In this document: piece after piece, positions 8,195-15,333 of the stretch | Layout: the number at the start of each line of letters is the position of its first letter | Numbering within the stretch: position 1 is the first letter of the stretch | Assembly (NCBI RefSeq): GCF_009649845.1 | Contig: NZ_WJIE01000002.1 | Span: 806,001 to 870,000, forward strand | Direction: 5' to 3' | Origin: Polyangium spumosum | GTDB lineage: Bacteria; Myxococcota_A; Polyangia; Polyangiales; Polyangiaceae | DNA: 64,000 bases | Notes under the pieces: model-generated | Databases searched by the model: none | What the model saw: the letters and a program-made list of their open reading frames with translations, nothing else | What the model was told of the DNA's origin: nothing | Made by a program: the position numbers and the translations under genes

Positions 8195-10548
8195 ATCTCC
8201 TTCGCCCGTCCCACCTTCGGATCCTCGCTCTCCAGCGCCGACAGCGCCAGCGGATCCGATTTCCCGAGGTCCACGAGGAGCTGCGCGAGCCCTCGCTTCG
8301 ACCCGTAATAATTCGACGCCTGGTGGTCCGCCTCGGTGATGCAGGCGCGGACGAGCGACCGCGAGATCGGCGGGAATCGCAGGGCTTCGAGCGCCATCGC
8401 CCAGAGGCCGTCCACGAAGTTCTGGTCGGCCGGGAACTCGAGCAGGCCCGCCAGCGTGAGCAGGACGGCGCCGCGTTTGCCCTCGGGCGTGTGCATGGGC
8501 GGCCCATCGAGCAGGCCCGTATCGAAGGCGCGCCACATCGCGTCCGCCGCGCAGAGCAAGCGCTTCATCTCCTTGCCCGCGTGGCTCAGGTGGGCGTGCA
8601 GCATCACGTCCGCGTGGATACCCGCCGGCCCTTCCGCGCCTCGCACGTACCGACAAACCGCCGGCAGCGCGCCGATTCGCTCCTCCGGCAGACCCCCGGG
8701 CACGTCGGCCGGCGGCTCGCTCCGGCTGTAGAAGCCGCCTGCGTGGAAGACGTAAAAGAGCTCGCTCTGTCCGGGCAAACTCGCCCAGAGGTCCGAATAC
8801 TGGGTGACGCGGTTCAGGCTGCCCGCGGCCCAGCCGAGCCCGGTCGCCGCGGCGCCGCCGATCTGCGAGGGGCCGACGCCGGGGTCCTTCGGCGTGAGCG
8901 AGGCGCGGAGGTCCTCGGCGATCTCGGCGATCGTGAGGTCGAGGAAGCCGTCGTAGAGGTCGGCGCGGCCGTCGCGGTTGACGTCCTGGAAACGCGCGAC
9001 GACGAGGGGGTTGCCCGGCCCGACGAACTGCGAGAAGCCGGGGAAGCGGGCCTGCGCGTGGTGCCATTGCACGCGGCGCATGCGGGCCTCGATCTGGGCG
9101 TGTGACTCCTGTTCGCACATGCCGCGCAGCAGCTCGACGAAGCAATCGACGCCCTCGGAGGCGTTCATCTTGCCGCCCGCGCCGGTGCGGAAATACGTGC
9201 TGTCCCACGACGAATAGATGTCCGCGTCGGGGAAGGCGCGCGCGATGGCGAAGCGGGTCGTCAGCCCCGCACATTGCGCGTTCAACATGAGCTTGTAGCC
9301 GGCCTGCCGCACGGTCACGGCGGAGGCGCGCATGTCGTAGGCGCCGAGCTGGGCGTGGCGGTTGATGAAGACGCCGACGAACGCCTCCATGGCCATTTCG
9401 AGGTTCTCGTCGTCGGGCTTCGCCGCGCGGGCGTAAAGAAGGACGGGGGCGCCCGTCGGGGTGCGGAAAGGCGCCTCGAGCACGCGATACGTCCCGTACC
9501 GGACGGGGGGGCTCGGCGAGCCCTCGGGCGGCGGGACGTCGCGGAAGCCATAACGGTTGATGAAGATGTCGACCTCACCCTCGTGGAAATCGCGGGCCGA
9601 GCACATGGCGAAGCGCCAGGGCCCGGGCAGGGCTTCGTAGGGCGGTGATTCGCGCACGAGGCCGCGGACGAGGCTCCGCGCGAGCTCGCGGTCCGCGGCG
9701 GAGAGCGCCGGCGCGCGCATCGAGAGGAGCTGGATCACGTGCGCCTTCAGGGCCGGCACCGCGGAGGGCCCCTCCTCGCTCGTGACGAGCGCGAACATCG
9801 AGGCCGCGGCCTCGTCGGCCGCGTCGCGGAACGTCGGATCCCGGAGCACCGTGGCCACGAGGTGCGAGAGCACCGTGACGGCGGCCGATCGAACCTGCGC
9901 GGCGGCGATGGGCTCCTGTCGCGCGTATTCAGCGTTCGTCGCGGCGGCGGCGAGCGCGCTACGGACCTGGGCGAGCAGCCCCGCGGCCTGCGCGGCCGTG
10001 AGCCTCTCGGGCCGCAAGGGTTCATCGGGGTGGAAAGCGCTCGGGGGAAAGAGGCGCTCGAAGGTCGTGGTGCGGCGCGACGAGATCCACCGGGCGGCGT
10101 GGACGAGCGCGGGGCCGGCCGCGAGGCCACGCAGCGCAGCGCCCGGCTCGGTGGCGAACGACCCATCGGGCAGGAGCCATAAAGGCGGCGCGCCCTCGCG
10201 CCCGGCGGTCAAATCGAGGGCGACGGACGCCTCGGGCGCGGCGGCGGGCGCTTCGGGCACGACGGCGACGTCCTCGATCCTGCGCCGCACCGGTGATCGT
10301 CCGGGGAACACGATCCGCGCGCTCTTTTTCCGGTTCGCCTGGACGAGCCGGATCGTGGCCTCCTCGGCGGGGAGCGCGAGGCGCACGGCATAATCGCGAT
10401 CCCCGGCGAGCAACACGTGCACGCCCGGCGTGCGCCGCGCGGCCTGGAATTGCTCGGCCGCGGCTTTGCCGGCGCCGAGGAGGACGACCGGCACGTCGAC
10501 GTTTTCACCCTGGGGCGCACGAAAACGGAGGAGAATGGGGTCGGGCAT
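8191..10548 (-). CDS. large uncharacterised protein with a candidate His/Cys dyad
   Basis: 785 residues, no signal peptide or membrane segment. The N-terminal 110 residues look beta-rich. A helical middle follows, then a block around residues 330-560 that is the most family-like part. That block has His398 in NRHAQLGAYD, then a hydrophobic strand leading into Cys426 (KLMLNAQCAG), the layout of clan CD (caspase-like) peptidases. It also has an Asp-rich loop near 519-533 (DVNRDGRADLYDG) resembling a calcium-binding or FG-GAP loop. No established family was recognised, so protease activity is speculation. ATG 10548 directly follows a perfect 11-base inverted repeat. The gene lies 80 bases downstream of the 161-residue gene on the same strand. 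Confidence 0.72.
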   Translation of the reverse strand: MPDPILLRFRAPQGENVDVPVVLLGAGKAAAEQFQAARRTPGVHVLLAGDRDYAVRLALPAEEATIRLVQANRKKSARIVFPGRSPVRRRIEDVAVVPEAPAAAPEASVALDLTAGREGAPPLWLLPDGSFATEPGAALRGLAAGPALVHAARWISSRRTTTFERLFPPSAFHPDEPLRPERLTAAQAAGLLAQVRSALAAAATNAEYARQEPIAAAQVRSAAVTVLSHLVATVLRDPTFRDAADEAAASMFALVTSEEGPSAVPALKAHVIQLLSMRAPALSAADRELARSLVRGLVRESPPYEALPGPWRFAMCSARDFHEGEVDIFINRYGFRDVPPPEGSPSPPVRYGTYRVLEAPFRTPTGAPVLLYARAAKPDDENLEMAMEAFVGVFINRHAQLGAYDMRASAVTVRQAGYKLMLNAQCAGLTTRFAIARAFPDADIYSSWDSTYFRTGAGGKMNASEGVDCFVELLRGMCEQESHAQIEARMRRVQWHHAQARFPGFSQFVGPGNPLVVARFQDVNRDGRADLYDGFLDLTIAEIAEDLRASLTPKDPGVGPSQIGGAAATGLGWAAGSLNRVTQYSDLWASLPGQSELFYVFHAGGFYSRSEPPADVPGGLPEERIGALPAVCRYVRGAEGPAGIHADVMLHAHLSHAGKEMKRLLCAADAMWRAFDTGLLDGPPMHTPEGKRGAVLLTLAGLLEFPADQNFVDGLWAMALEALRFPPISRSLVRACITEADHQASNYYGSKRGLAQLLVDLGKSDPLALSALESEDPKVGRAKEI

Positions 10549-10579
10549 TGGAGGACGCTCCGGGGAGAAGCGTCCTCCA
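10549..10579. promoter_or_regulatory. perfect 11-bp inverted repeat abutting a start codon
   Basis: The arms TGGAGGACGCT (10549-10559) and AGCGTCCTCCA (10569-10579) are separated by 9 bases. On the minus strand the repeat ends exactly at the ATG of the 785-residue gene. The arm distal to the ATG carries the only strong Shine-Dalgarno-like GGAGG near this start, about 25 bases upstream. In RNA the repeat would form a stable hairpin directly before the AUG. It could also end transcripts coming from the gene at 10629-11114, although no U-run follows. Confidence 0.55.
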
Positions 10580-10628
10580 AGGCGGGGGCGGGATCAACGG
10601 AAAACCGGCGGGGGTGGGGGCGGGGGAA

Positions 10629-11114
10629 TCAGCCGACGCGGCCTGATTCGGCGGCCTTGCGTTTGCGGCGGGTGGCGGCGGCCTTGTCGGCGGTCTGCGA
10701 GACGTATTTGAGCGTCTTCTCGAAGGCGGCCTTGACCGACGGATCGAGGCGGGCCGAGGTCTTCTTCACCGTCTCGGCGATGATCGAGAGCAGCGCCTCG
10801 CGTTCGTCCTCGTGGAGCAGCTCGCTCTCGCGGAGCACCTCCTCGAGCTTGCGCACGCGGCCGCGCTTCGAGCGGAGGAGCGTGATCTTCTTCGTGCTGT
10901 CCTCGATCCTCTGCATCATCTCCGGCGCGATCCCGAGCACGCCCGCGTACTTGGGCAGGGCGACCGCGAGCTCGGCCTCCGCCTCGTCGACGCCGTCCTT
11001 TTCGTGCTTGAGCGCCTTCGTGGCGTGGTCGGGCAGGTCGAAGAGGATGTCCTTCGCATCCGTGGCGCTGATCTCGAGCTCGCCTGCGTACGGGGTCCTT
11101 TCTACGTGGGCCAT
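10629..11114 (-). CDS. hypothetical helical protein, 161 residues
   Basis: ATG 11114 is chosen over an upstream in-frame start because a perfect AGGAGG lies five bases before it. The protein is soluble and mostly helical with heptad-like stretches (for example ITLLRSKRGRVRKLEEVLRES), and it ends in a basic Ala/Lys/Arg tail (ATRRKRKAAESGRVG). No catalytic motif or known domain was recognised. It may be a small structural or nucleic-acid-associated protein, but that is a guess from charge. The 785-residue gene follows 80 bases downstream. Confidence 0.72.
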   Translation of the reverse strand: MAHVERTPYAGELEISATDAKDILFDLPDHATKALKHEKDGVDEAEAELAVALPKYAGVLGIAPEMMQRIEDSTKKITLLRSKRGRVRKLEEVLRESELLHEDEREALLSIIAETVKKTSARLDPSVKAAFEKTLKYVSQTADKAAATRRKRKAAESGRVG

Positions 11115-11119
11115 GAAAA

Positions 11120-11125
11120 CCTCCT
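11120..11125 (-). promoter_or_regulatory. consensus Shine-Dalgarno that fixes the start at 11114
   Basis: AGGAGG on the minus strand, five bases from the ATG. Upstream in-frame candidate starts have no comparable site, so this decides the N-terminus of the 161-residue protein. Confidence 0.8.
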
Positions 11126-11524
11126 GTGGGTCGTAGGGGTGGAATCGCTGCCGGTTGCTGCCGACGCGTGGTTGGACGAAATCGTCCTGCATCTGTTCGC
11201 GTTGGAATCGTGCACTGTCGCCGTCGAGATCGTGCGAAACAAGCGCGAGGTCGGGGCGGACGAATGCCGCTTCGCGTCAGACGAAGTCGTGGTTGCGTCA
11301 GACGACTTGGTGGTGACGTCGGAGGAGCTCGTCCTCGGCAGGACGAGGTCGTGATCCGGGGAGGCGCGCGCGTCGTCGTGCTGGACGAGGGCGAGTTGGC
11401 ACGAGACGAAAACGTCCTGAAGGAGGAAGACGGTGTCCTCGTGCACTTCGAAGGGGACACGAGGCGAGGGCGGCCGATCCGCCGCGGTGGACGCGCGCGT
11501 GGATCGGCCGCCTCGACCCTCGTG
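11126..11524. repeat. gene-free spacer with a degenerate 21-bp periodicity
   Basis: This 400-base spacer separates two minus-strand genes. Units beginning GACGA(A/G) or a close variant recur at 11175, 11259, 11280, 11301, 11322, 11342, 11363, 11384, 11405 and 11426. The spacing is 21 bases or a multiple, with a single 20-base step at 11322-11342. The best units share GACGA followed by GTCGT or TCCTC. The phase slip breaks any single reading frame, so the repeat does not look coding. The part nearest the gene at 11114 should contain its promoter, but I could not identify one. Confidence 0.6.
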
Positions 11525-11797
11525 TCAGTCGACGACCTCGGTACAGGTGAATGACGGATCGTTTCGAACGGTCGCCCAGCAGTCGAGCGCCCCCGGAGCC
11601 GGCGGCCCGGACAGGATCATGCGGATGCAGATCCCCGGGATGCGCGTCGACTGCCTGACGACAGCCCGGACCGTGCCGCTGCGCGCCGAACACTCCGCGA
11701 TGGCCTGCGCGCTCGCCGTATCACACGTGAAGGCGGCCGCCGTCAGGAGCGCCGCGCCGATACCGAACGGAACCCAATGAGCGAATTGCTTCTTCAT
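11525..11797 (-). CDS. small secreted cysteine-containing protein
   Basis: 90 residues from ATG 11797, which is preceded by a G-rich AGGGGGGG ribosome-binding site; the open frame extends further upstream without a better start. The N-terminus is a clear signal peptide (MKKQFAHW, hydrophobic core, cleavage expected after ASA/QA). The mature protein is about 58 residues and has four cysteines (AEC, GIC, LDC, FTC), enough for two disulfides. No family recognised. It stands 261 bases downstream of the small operon that ends at 12059. Confidence 0.65.
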   Translation of the reverse strand: MKKQFAHWVPFGIGAALLTAAAFTCDTASAQAIAECSARSGTVRAVVRQSTRIPGICIRMILSGPPAPGALDCWATVRNDPSFTCTEVVD

Positions 11798-12058
11798 GTC
11801 CCCCCCTGCTACCCATCTGCTCGATACGCCGTGGTTCCCCGTGGCGATGACGAGAGCGAGCAGAGCGCCCTCGTCACGGAAGATACATGGCGGCGCGCCC
11901 TCGAATCGCAAGCGTTCGGGACGGGCCTCGGCTGCCCCCGACGAATCGAGACTTTCAGTTGCCACGGCAACCGCGGTCGCCGAGCGGGAACCGCGAATTC
12001 CCTTTGCCTCCACGTCCCGGCTCGACCACGCGCCCGAGGGCCCCCGACGGCAGGCTCT

Positions 12059-12358
12059 TCAGTGAAGCTCGACTTCCCAGTCTTCGAATGGGGGCTCGAC
12101 GATGTAACTCGGCTCCACGTAACGCCGGATGAACTGCGCGGCGCGGCGCTCGGCGTGCCTGGCATTCTGGACGATGCCGGCGTCGTCGAACTCGAGCACG
12201 TTCATGAAGATCGCGTATGCCTGTTCGAGCGCGCTCGGCTCCTCGAAGATGGCCGAATAGTCCACGCCGTCGAGCAAAGGCAAGCCCACGGTGCGGTTCG
12301 CCAGCCAGAACGAGAAGAGGCGAACCGCGTGACGGACGGAGGGGCTCGCTTTCGGCAT
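12059..12358 (-). CDS. hypothetical protein, 99 residues
   Basis: The protein is soluble and acidic with aromatic-rich segments (LFSFWLANRTVG, LEQAYAIFMNVLEFDD, EPPFEDWEVEL) and no signal peptide or catalytic motif. Codon use matches the neighbouring genes. ATG 12358 lies four bases after the stop of a tiny upstream open frame and about 130 bases after the HNH endonuclease gene, all on the same strand, so it is probably the last gene of that small cluster. Function unknown. Confidence 0.65.
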   Translation of the reverse strand: MPKASPSVRHAVRLFSFWLANRTVGLPLLDGVDYSAIFEEPSALEQAYAIFMNVLEFDDAGIVQNARHAERRAAQFIRRYVEPSYIVEPPFEDWEVELH

Positions 12359-12362
12359 GGCG

Positions 12363-12446
12363 TCACCAGTCGCGCGGCGCGATCGCCTCTTCGATGTCGA
12401 CCTCGTAGCCGTAGGCTTTCAGGATGAAATCGACGTCGGCCAGCAT
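12363..12446 (-). CDS. possible 27-residue small protein
   Basis: ATG 12446 is preceded at a spacing of four bases by AGAGGG and opens a frame of 27 codons ending EEAIAPRDW. Nearly every third codon position is G or C, as in real genes here. The frame is flanked by the HNH gene (stop at 12493) and the 99-residue gene (start at 12358, four bases away), which suggests translational linkage. The coding-like signal continues upstream in frame toward 12495 without a clear start, so the N-terminus could be longer. Function unknown. Confidence 0.4.
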   Translation of the reverse strand: MLADVDFILKAYGYEVDIEEAIAPRDW

Positions 12447-12492
12447 GATCCCTCTTTGTACTCTTGCCTCTGGGTTCAGGAGGTCGATCCAA

Positions 12493-12900
12493 TCAGGGAC
12501 GCCATCCGCGACGCAACAGCAATGTGCGCAGCCGAATGCGTCCCTCTTCGTTCATGTCCAGGAGCTGCACCGTCGCGCGCCCCTCGGCCGTTACCCCACG
12601 AATGCTTCCATCCGCGCCTACGGCGAAGTGTTCTCGCCACGACTGCCGCCTGGGATGATACAGCGCCACGATCTTGCTCGTCTCGGAGTCGATCGACGCG
12701 ATATTCGGACCCTTCTTCAGGTTGCAGCGAATACAGCAAAGACACAGGTTGTCCACGTCGTCCGATCCACGGTGCTGCCGCCCGATGATGTGGTCCACGT
12801 GATGTGGCAGAATTGAGGCGCTCTGAGGAAAGCGACAGTACTCGCACGAGCCCTGGGCGCGCCGCTCGACCAGATCCCGCGTGTCGCTCGACAACTTCAC
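12493..12900 (-). CDS. HNH endonuclease family protein
   Basis: 135 residues. The HNH/beta-beta-alpha-metal fold is recognisable from CEYC, then the catalytic-type HVDHIIGRQHRG, then DNLCLCCIRCNLKKG. The paired CxxC motifs should bind a structural zinc. The translation start is GTG at 12900, which overlaps the stop of the upstream 71-residue gene (GTGA), a sign of translational coupling. A small upstream partner followed by an HNH protein of this size is a common arrangement in bacteria. The biological role (restriction, homing or other) cannot be told from sequence. Confidence 0.85.
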   Translation of the reverse strand: MKLSSDTRDLVERRAQGSCEYCRFPQSASILPHHVDHIIGRQHRGSDDVDNLCLCCIRCNLKKGPNIASIDSETSKIVALYHPRRQSWREHFAVGADGSIRGVTAEGRATVQLLDMNEEGRIRLRTLLLRRGWRP

Positions 12901-13112
12901 GAGGCGGCGCGCACGGTCCAGAGCTCCTCGGCCTGCAGCTTGAGGAGGCTCAGCGTGTCATTCAACCGGACGACCTCGGCGTACTCCCGATGTTCTTCCG
13001 GCGTGAGCACGCCAGCGGTGCTCTTGCGCGAGAGCTCCTCGACGCGCGGGGCGAGCTCCTTGCTGACCGCGTCGAGCGCAGCTTCGAGTTGCTCCAAGGT
13101 TCGCTTGTCCAT
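12897..13112 (-). CDS. small helical protein coupled to the HNH gene
   Basis: 71 residues from ATG 13112; an upstream extension to 13169 is possible but gives an unlikely Gly/Cys-rich N-terminus. The protein is a helical, charged chain (MDKRTLEQLEAALDAV, then LTPEEHREYAEVVRLNDTL). Its last codons overlap the GTG start of the HNH endonuclease by four bases, so the two are almost certainly made together. It may be a stabilising partner or regulator of the nuclease, which is inference from position only. Confidence 0.7.
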   Translation of the reverse strand: MDKRTLEQLEAALDAVSKELAPRVEELSRKSTAGVLTPEEHREYAEVVRLNDTLSLLKLQAEELWTVRAAS

Positions 13113-13227
13113 GCGCCGGCAGCATGCCACCCCCACGCCGTCGCTACAACCTCGGCCGCCCATCGGCAATGGTGTCGGGTACAGCGACGGGCCGGGCCGA
13201 GGCTGGACGTGCTACCGTCCACCCCCC

Positions 13228-13962
13228 ATGGAACCCAGCCTCATCGGCCCCCTGCGCGTCCACGCTCGCGGCGGTGACGATCACCGCGGCGGCGGCGACG
13301 GACCTGCCATCCTCCTTTGCCATGGCTTCGGCGCTCCCGGCGAGGACCTCGTCAGCCTCTGCCGCGTCGTCGACGCCGGCCGCGGCGTTCGCTGGTTCTT
13401 CCCCGAAGCCCCCCTCGAGGTCGAGGTCGGCCCCGGTATACGCGGCCGGGCCTGGTGGGACATCGGCATGGATCGGCTGATGGCCCTCGTCATGCGCGGC
13501 GACATCGACGGCGCCATGAAGCGCCTCGACGAGGTCCCCGACGGACTCGCTCCCGCCCGCGACGCCCTCGCCGCCACCATCGACGCCCTCGAAAAGCACC
13601 ACGGCGTGAAGCGCGATCGGCTCGTCGTCGGCGGGTTTTCGCAAGGCGCGATGGTCACGACCGAGCTCGTCACCCACCTGCGCGAGCCTTTTGCCGGCCT
13701 CGCCGTGCTCTCGGGCACGCGGCTCGGCGGCGACCGATGGCAGGAGGGGTTCGAGGCGCTCGGGGAGAGGCTCTCGGCCCTCGTTTCACATGGCCGGCGG
13801 GATCCGCTCCTGCCCTTCGGCCGCGCCGAGATCCTCCGGGACATGATGACCACGGCGAAAGCACGCGTGACGTGGGTGCCACACGGCGGCGCGCACGAGA
13901 TCCCGCAGGGCGTCGTGAGCGCGCTCGGGACGTTCGCAAAGGAGCGGCTCGGCGGCGCGTAG
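13228..13962 (+). CDS. alpha/beta hydrolase, phospholipase/carboxylesterase type
   Basis: 244 residues from ATG 13228. The fold markers are in order: HGFGAPGED (oxyanion loop), GGFSQGAM with the nucleophile Ser in GxSxG, an acid in SHGRRDPLLPF, and the catalytic His in HGGAHEIP. This matches the predicted esterase family PF02230 (bacterial carboxylesterase/acyl-protein-thioesterase-like). There is no signal peptide, so it should act in the cytoplasm. It is divergent from the HNH-coupled gene, with about 115 bases between them. Substrate unknown. Confidence 0.85.
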   Translation: MEPSLIGPLRVHARGGDDHRGGGDGPAILLCHGFGAPGEDLVSLCRVVDAGRGVRWFFPEAPLEVEVGPGIRGRAWWDIGMDRLMALVMRGDIDGAMKRLDEVPDGLAPARDALAATIDALEKHHGVKRDRLVVGGFSQGAMVTTELVTHLREPFAGLAVLSGTRLGGDRWQEGFEALGERLSALVSHGRRDPLLPFGRAEILRDMMTTAKARVTWVPHGGAHEIPQGVVSALGTFAKERLGGA

Positions 13963-13977
13963 ACCGCCTCTCTGTCG

Positions 13978-14457
13978 TTACGACGGCTCGCGCGACGGCT
14001 CCGCGTCCGCCGGCCAGAGCCTCCGGAAGCCGAGGCCGACCATCGTGCCGTCCGCGCGCTCGACGAGCGCGCCGAACCTGCATTTCTCGACCAGCGTGCC
14101 CTCGTCCACCCGGCCTTCGTCGAGGTAACGGATCCGCTGCCCCTCGGCGAGCGCCGCGAAGACCCGCGCGTCGTTCGCGATCGCCACGAGGTCCCGCGGG
14201 AGCGAGGCGTCGACCGCGGCCGCGGATGAGCGGCGGGTCCGGCGCACGACGTTCTCGTCGACCCACACGTCGAGCTCGTCCCCGCGGACGAACAGGACCA
14301 CGCCCACGTGCCGGACGCCGCCCGGCGTGGTGAACGTGACCGCGTCGCCCGCGCCCGCCTCGGTCGAGGCGCGCCCGCCGAGGCGCTTGCGCATGGCGTC
14401 CACCGTCGGGAGCGGCGGCCTGGGCGCGAGGACAGGGAGACCAAACTTCCGGACCAT
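13978..14457 (-). CDS. hypothetical protein, 159 residues
   Basis: ATG 14457 is preferred; the open frame extends upstream to 14604, but that part has poor codon use and a T-rich underlying sequence. The product has two short beta-rich halves, the first containing DAVTFTTPGGVRHVGVVLFVRGDELDVWVDE and the second resembling a small SH3/KOW-like barrel (GQRIRYLDEGRVDEGTLVEK). Neither is a confident match. It is convergent with the hydrolase gene, 15 bases away. Function unknown. Confidence 0.6.
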   Translation of the reverse strand: MVRKFGLPVLAPRPPLPTVDAMRKRLGGRASTEAGAGDAVTFTTPGGVRHVGVVLFVRGDELDVWVDENVVRRTRRSSAAAVDASLPRDLVAIANDARVFAALAEGQRIRYLDEGRVDEGTLVEKCRFGALVERADGTMVGLGFRRLWPADAEPSREPS

Positions 14458-14650
14458 CGAACCCAGGATAACGCACCCCGCCCCCCACCGCGATCCCCCT
14501 CGCGACCTCATCCGGCGGAGTGCTCCTCCCGACGGTTTTTCCCCGGGGGCAAACTTTTTTGCGTCCGCTCGTTCTTTTTTTTGGACGAAGAGCTCGCTGG
14601 ACACATGGACCTGAATGAGGGGACTCTATGGTTAGGTCCCGTAAAACCTC

Positions 14651-15205
14651 ATGGTCGACACCCACGTCCTCCGCGTCTCCCCCGACGAACCCACCACGGT
14701 GGCCGAGAGCCTGGCGCTGCTGGAGCACGAGCTCGACGAGGTGCCCGCCGCGGTTTTCCCCGGTCTGTCGCGACAGGCGCCGGAGGACGACCCCTGGGCC
14801 GTCGTGAATGACCTCGCCGAGCTGATGCGGGAGGGCCGGCTGACCGGCTTTGCCGCGTACGTGGAGGGTTTGCCCGCGGGGCTCTGCCTCGTCGGCGTAC
14901 TCGCGGCGCTCGGGCCCGGCGGCGCCGAGGCCCCGGAGCCGGTGCCGACGGTGGCCTGCCTGCTCGTCGCCCCGCGCCACGCCCGGCTGGGGCTCGGTCG
15001 GGTCCTGCTCGCGGAGGCGGAGAGCTCCCTCGCCGCCGAGGGGGCGACGTTCCTGGACGCCTACCCGCCGAAGATGCGGCCCGGAAAGGAGTCGGGGCCC
15101 CTCGGCGTGCTCCTGCAAGCAGGGTTCGTCCGGGTGGCGGAAGCCGGAGATCGGCTGCTGGTGCGCAAGACGCTGGGCAAGACGCGGGCGAGGAAAGTGG
15201 GGTGA
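14651..15205 (+). CDS. GNAT-family N-acetyltransferase
   Basis: 184 residues. The acetyl-CoA-binding motif A of the GNAT fold is visible as ACLLVAPRHARLGLGRVLL (R-x-x-G-x-G/A type loop) followed by a helix AEAESSLAAEG, with the later strand FLDAYPPKM. No signal peptide. The substrate cannot be assigned. It is a stand-alone gene about 130 bases upstream of the large kinase gene and on the same strand. Confidence 0.75.
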   Translation: MVDTHVLRVSPDEPTTVAESLALLEHELDEVPAAVFPGLSRQAPEDDPWAVVNDLAELMREGRLTGFAAYVEGLPAGLCLVGVLAALGPGGAEAPEPVPTVACLLVAPRHARLGLGRVLLAEAESSLAAEGATFLDAYPPKMRPGKESGPLGVLLQAGFVRVAEAGDRLLVRKTLGKTRARKVG

Positions 15206-15333
15206 GCCACGCGGGCGACGTCACACGTTGGGGATCGTCGTACTTCCGTAAGCGCGTACTCTTGTAGCACGAACGGACTCGGGAATAGGCTCATCTCGGG
15301 CGGCCCCTGCGCTGCCTTCGGGAGGATGCGCCC

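Noticed and set aside
5672-9274. Open frame of 1200 codons on the minus strand
   Set aside because: It runs antisense through two well-supported genes, is Arg/Ala-rich with no domain, and reflects the lack of AT-rich stops in G+C-rich DNA.
11102-11446. A 114-residue Ser/Thr-rich minus-strand gene in the spacer
   Set aside because: Its codon use differs from the real genes, and it contains the 21-base periodic units with a 20-base slip; no ribosome-binding site or domain.
14550-14585. Rho-independent terminator at the T-runs
   Set aside because: The T-runs are not preceded by a stable G+C hairpin beyond a short CCCCGGGG palindrome.
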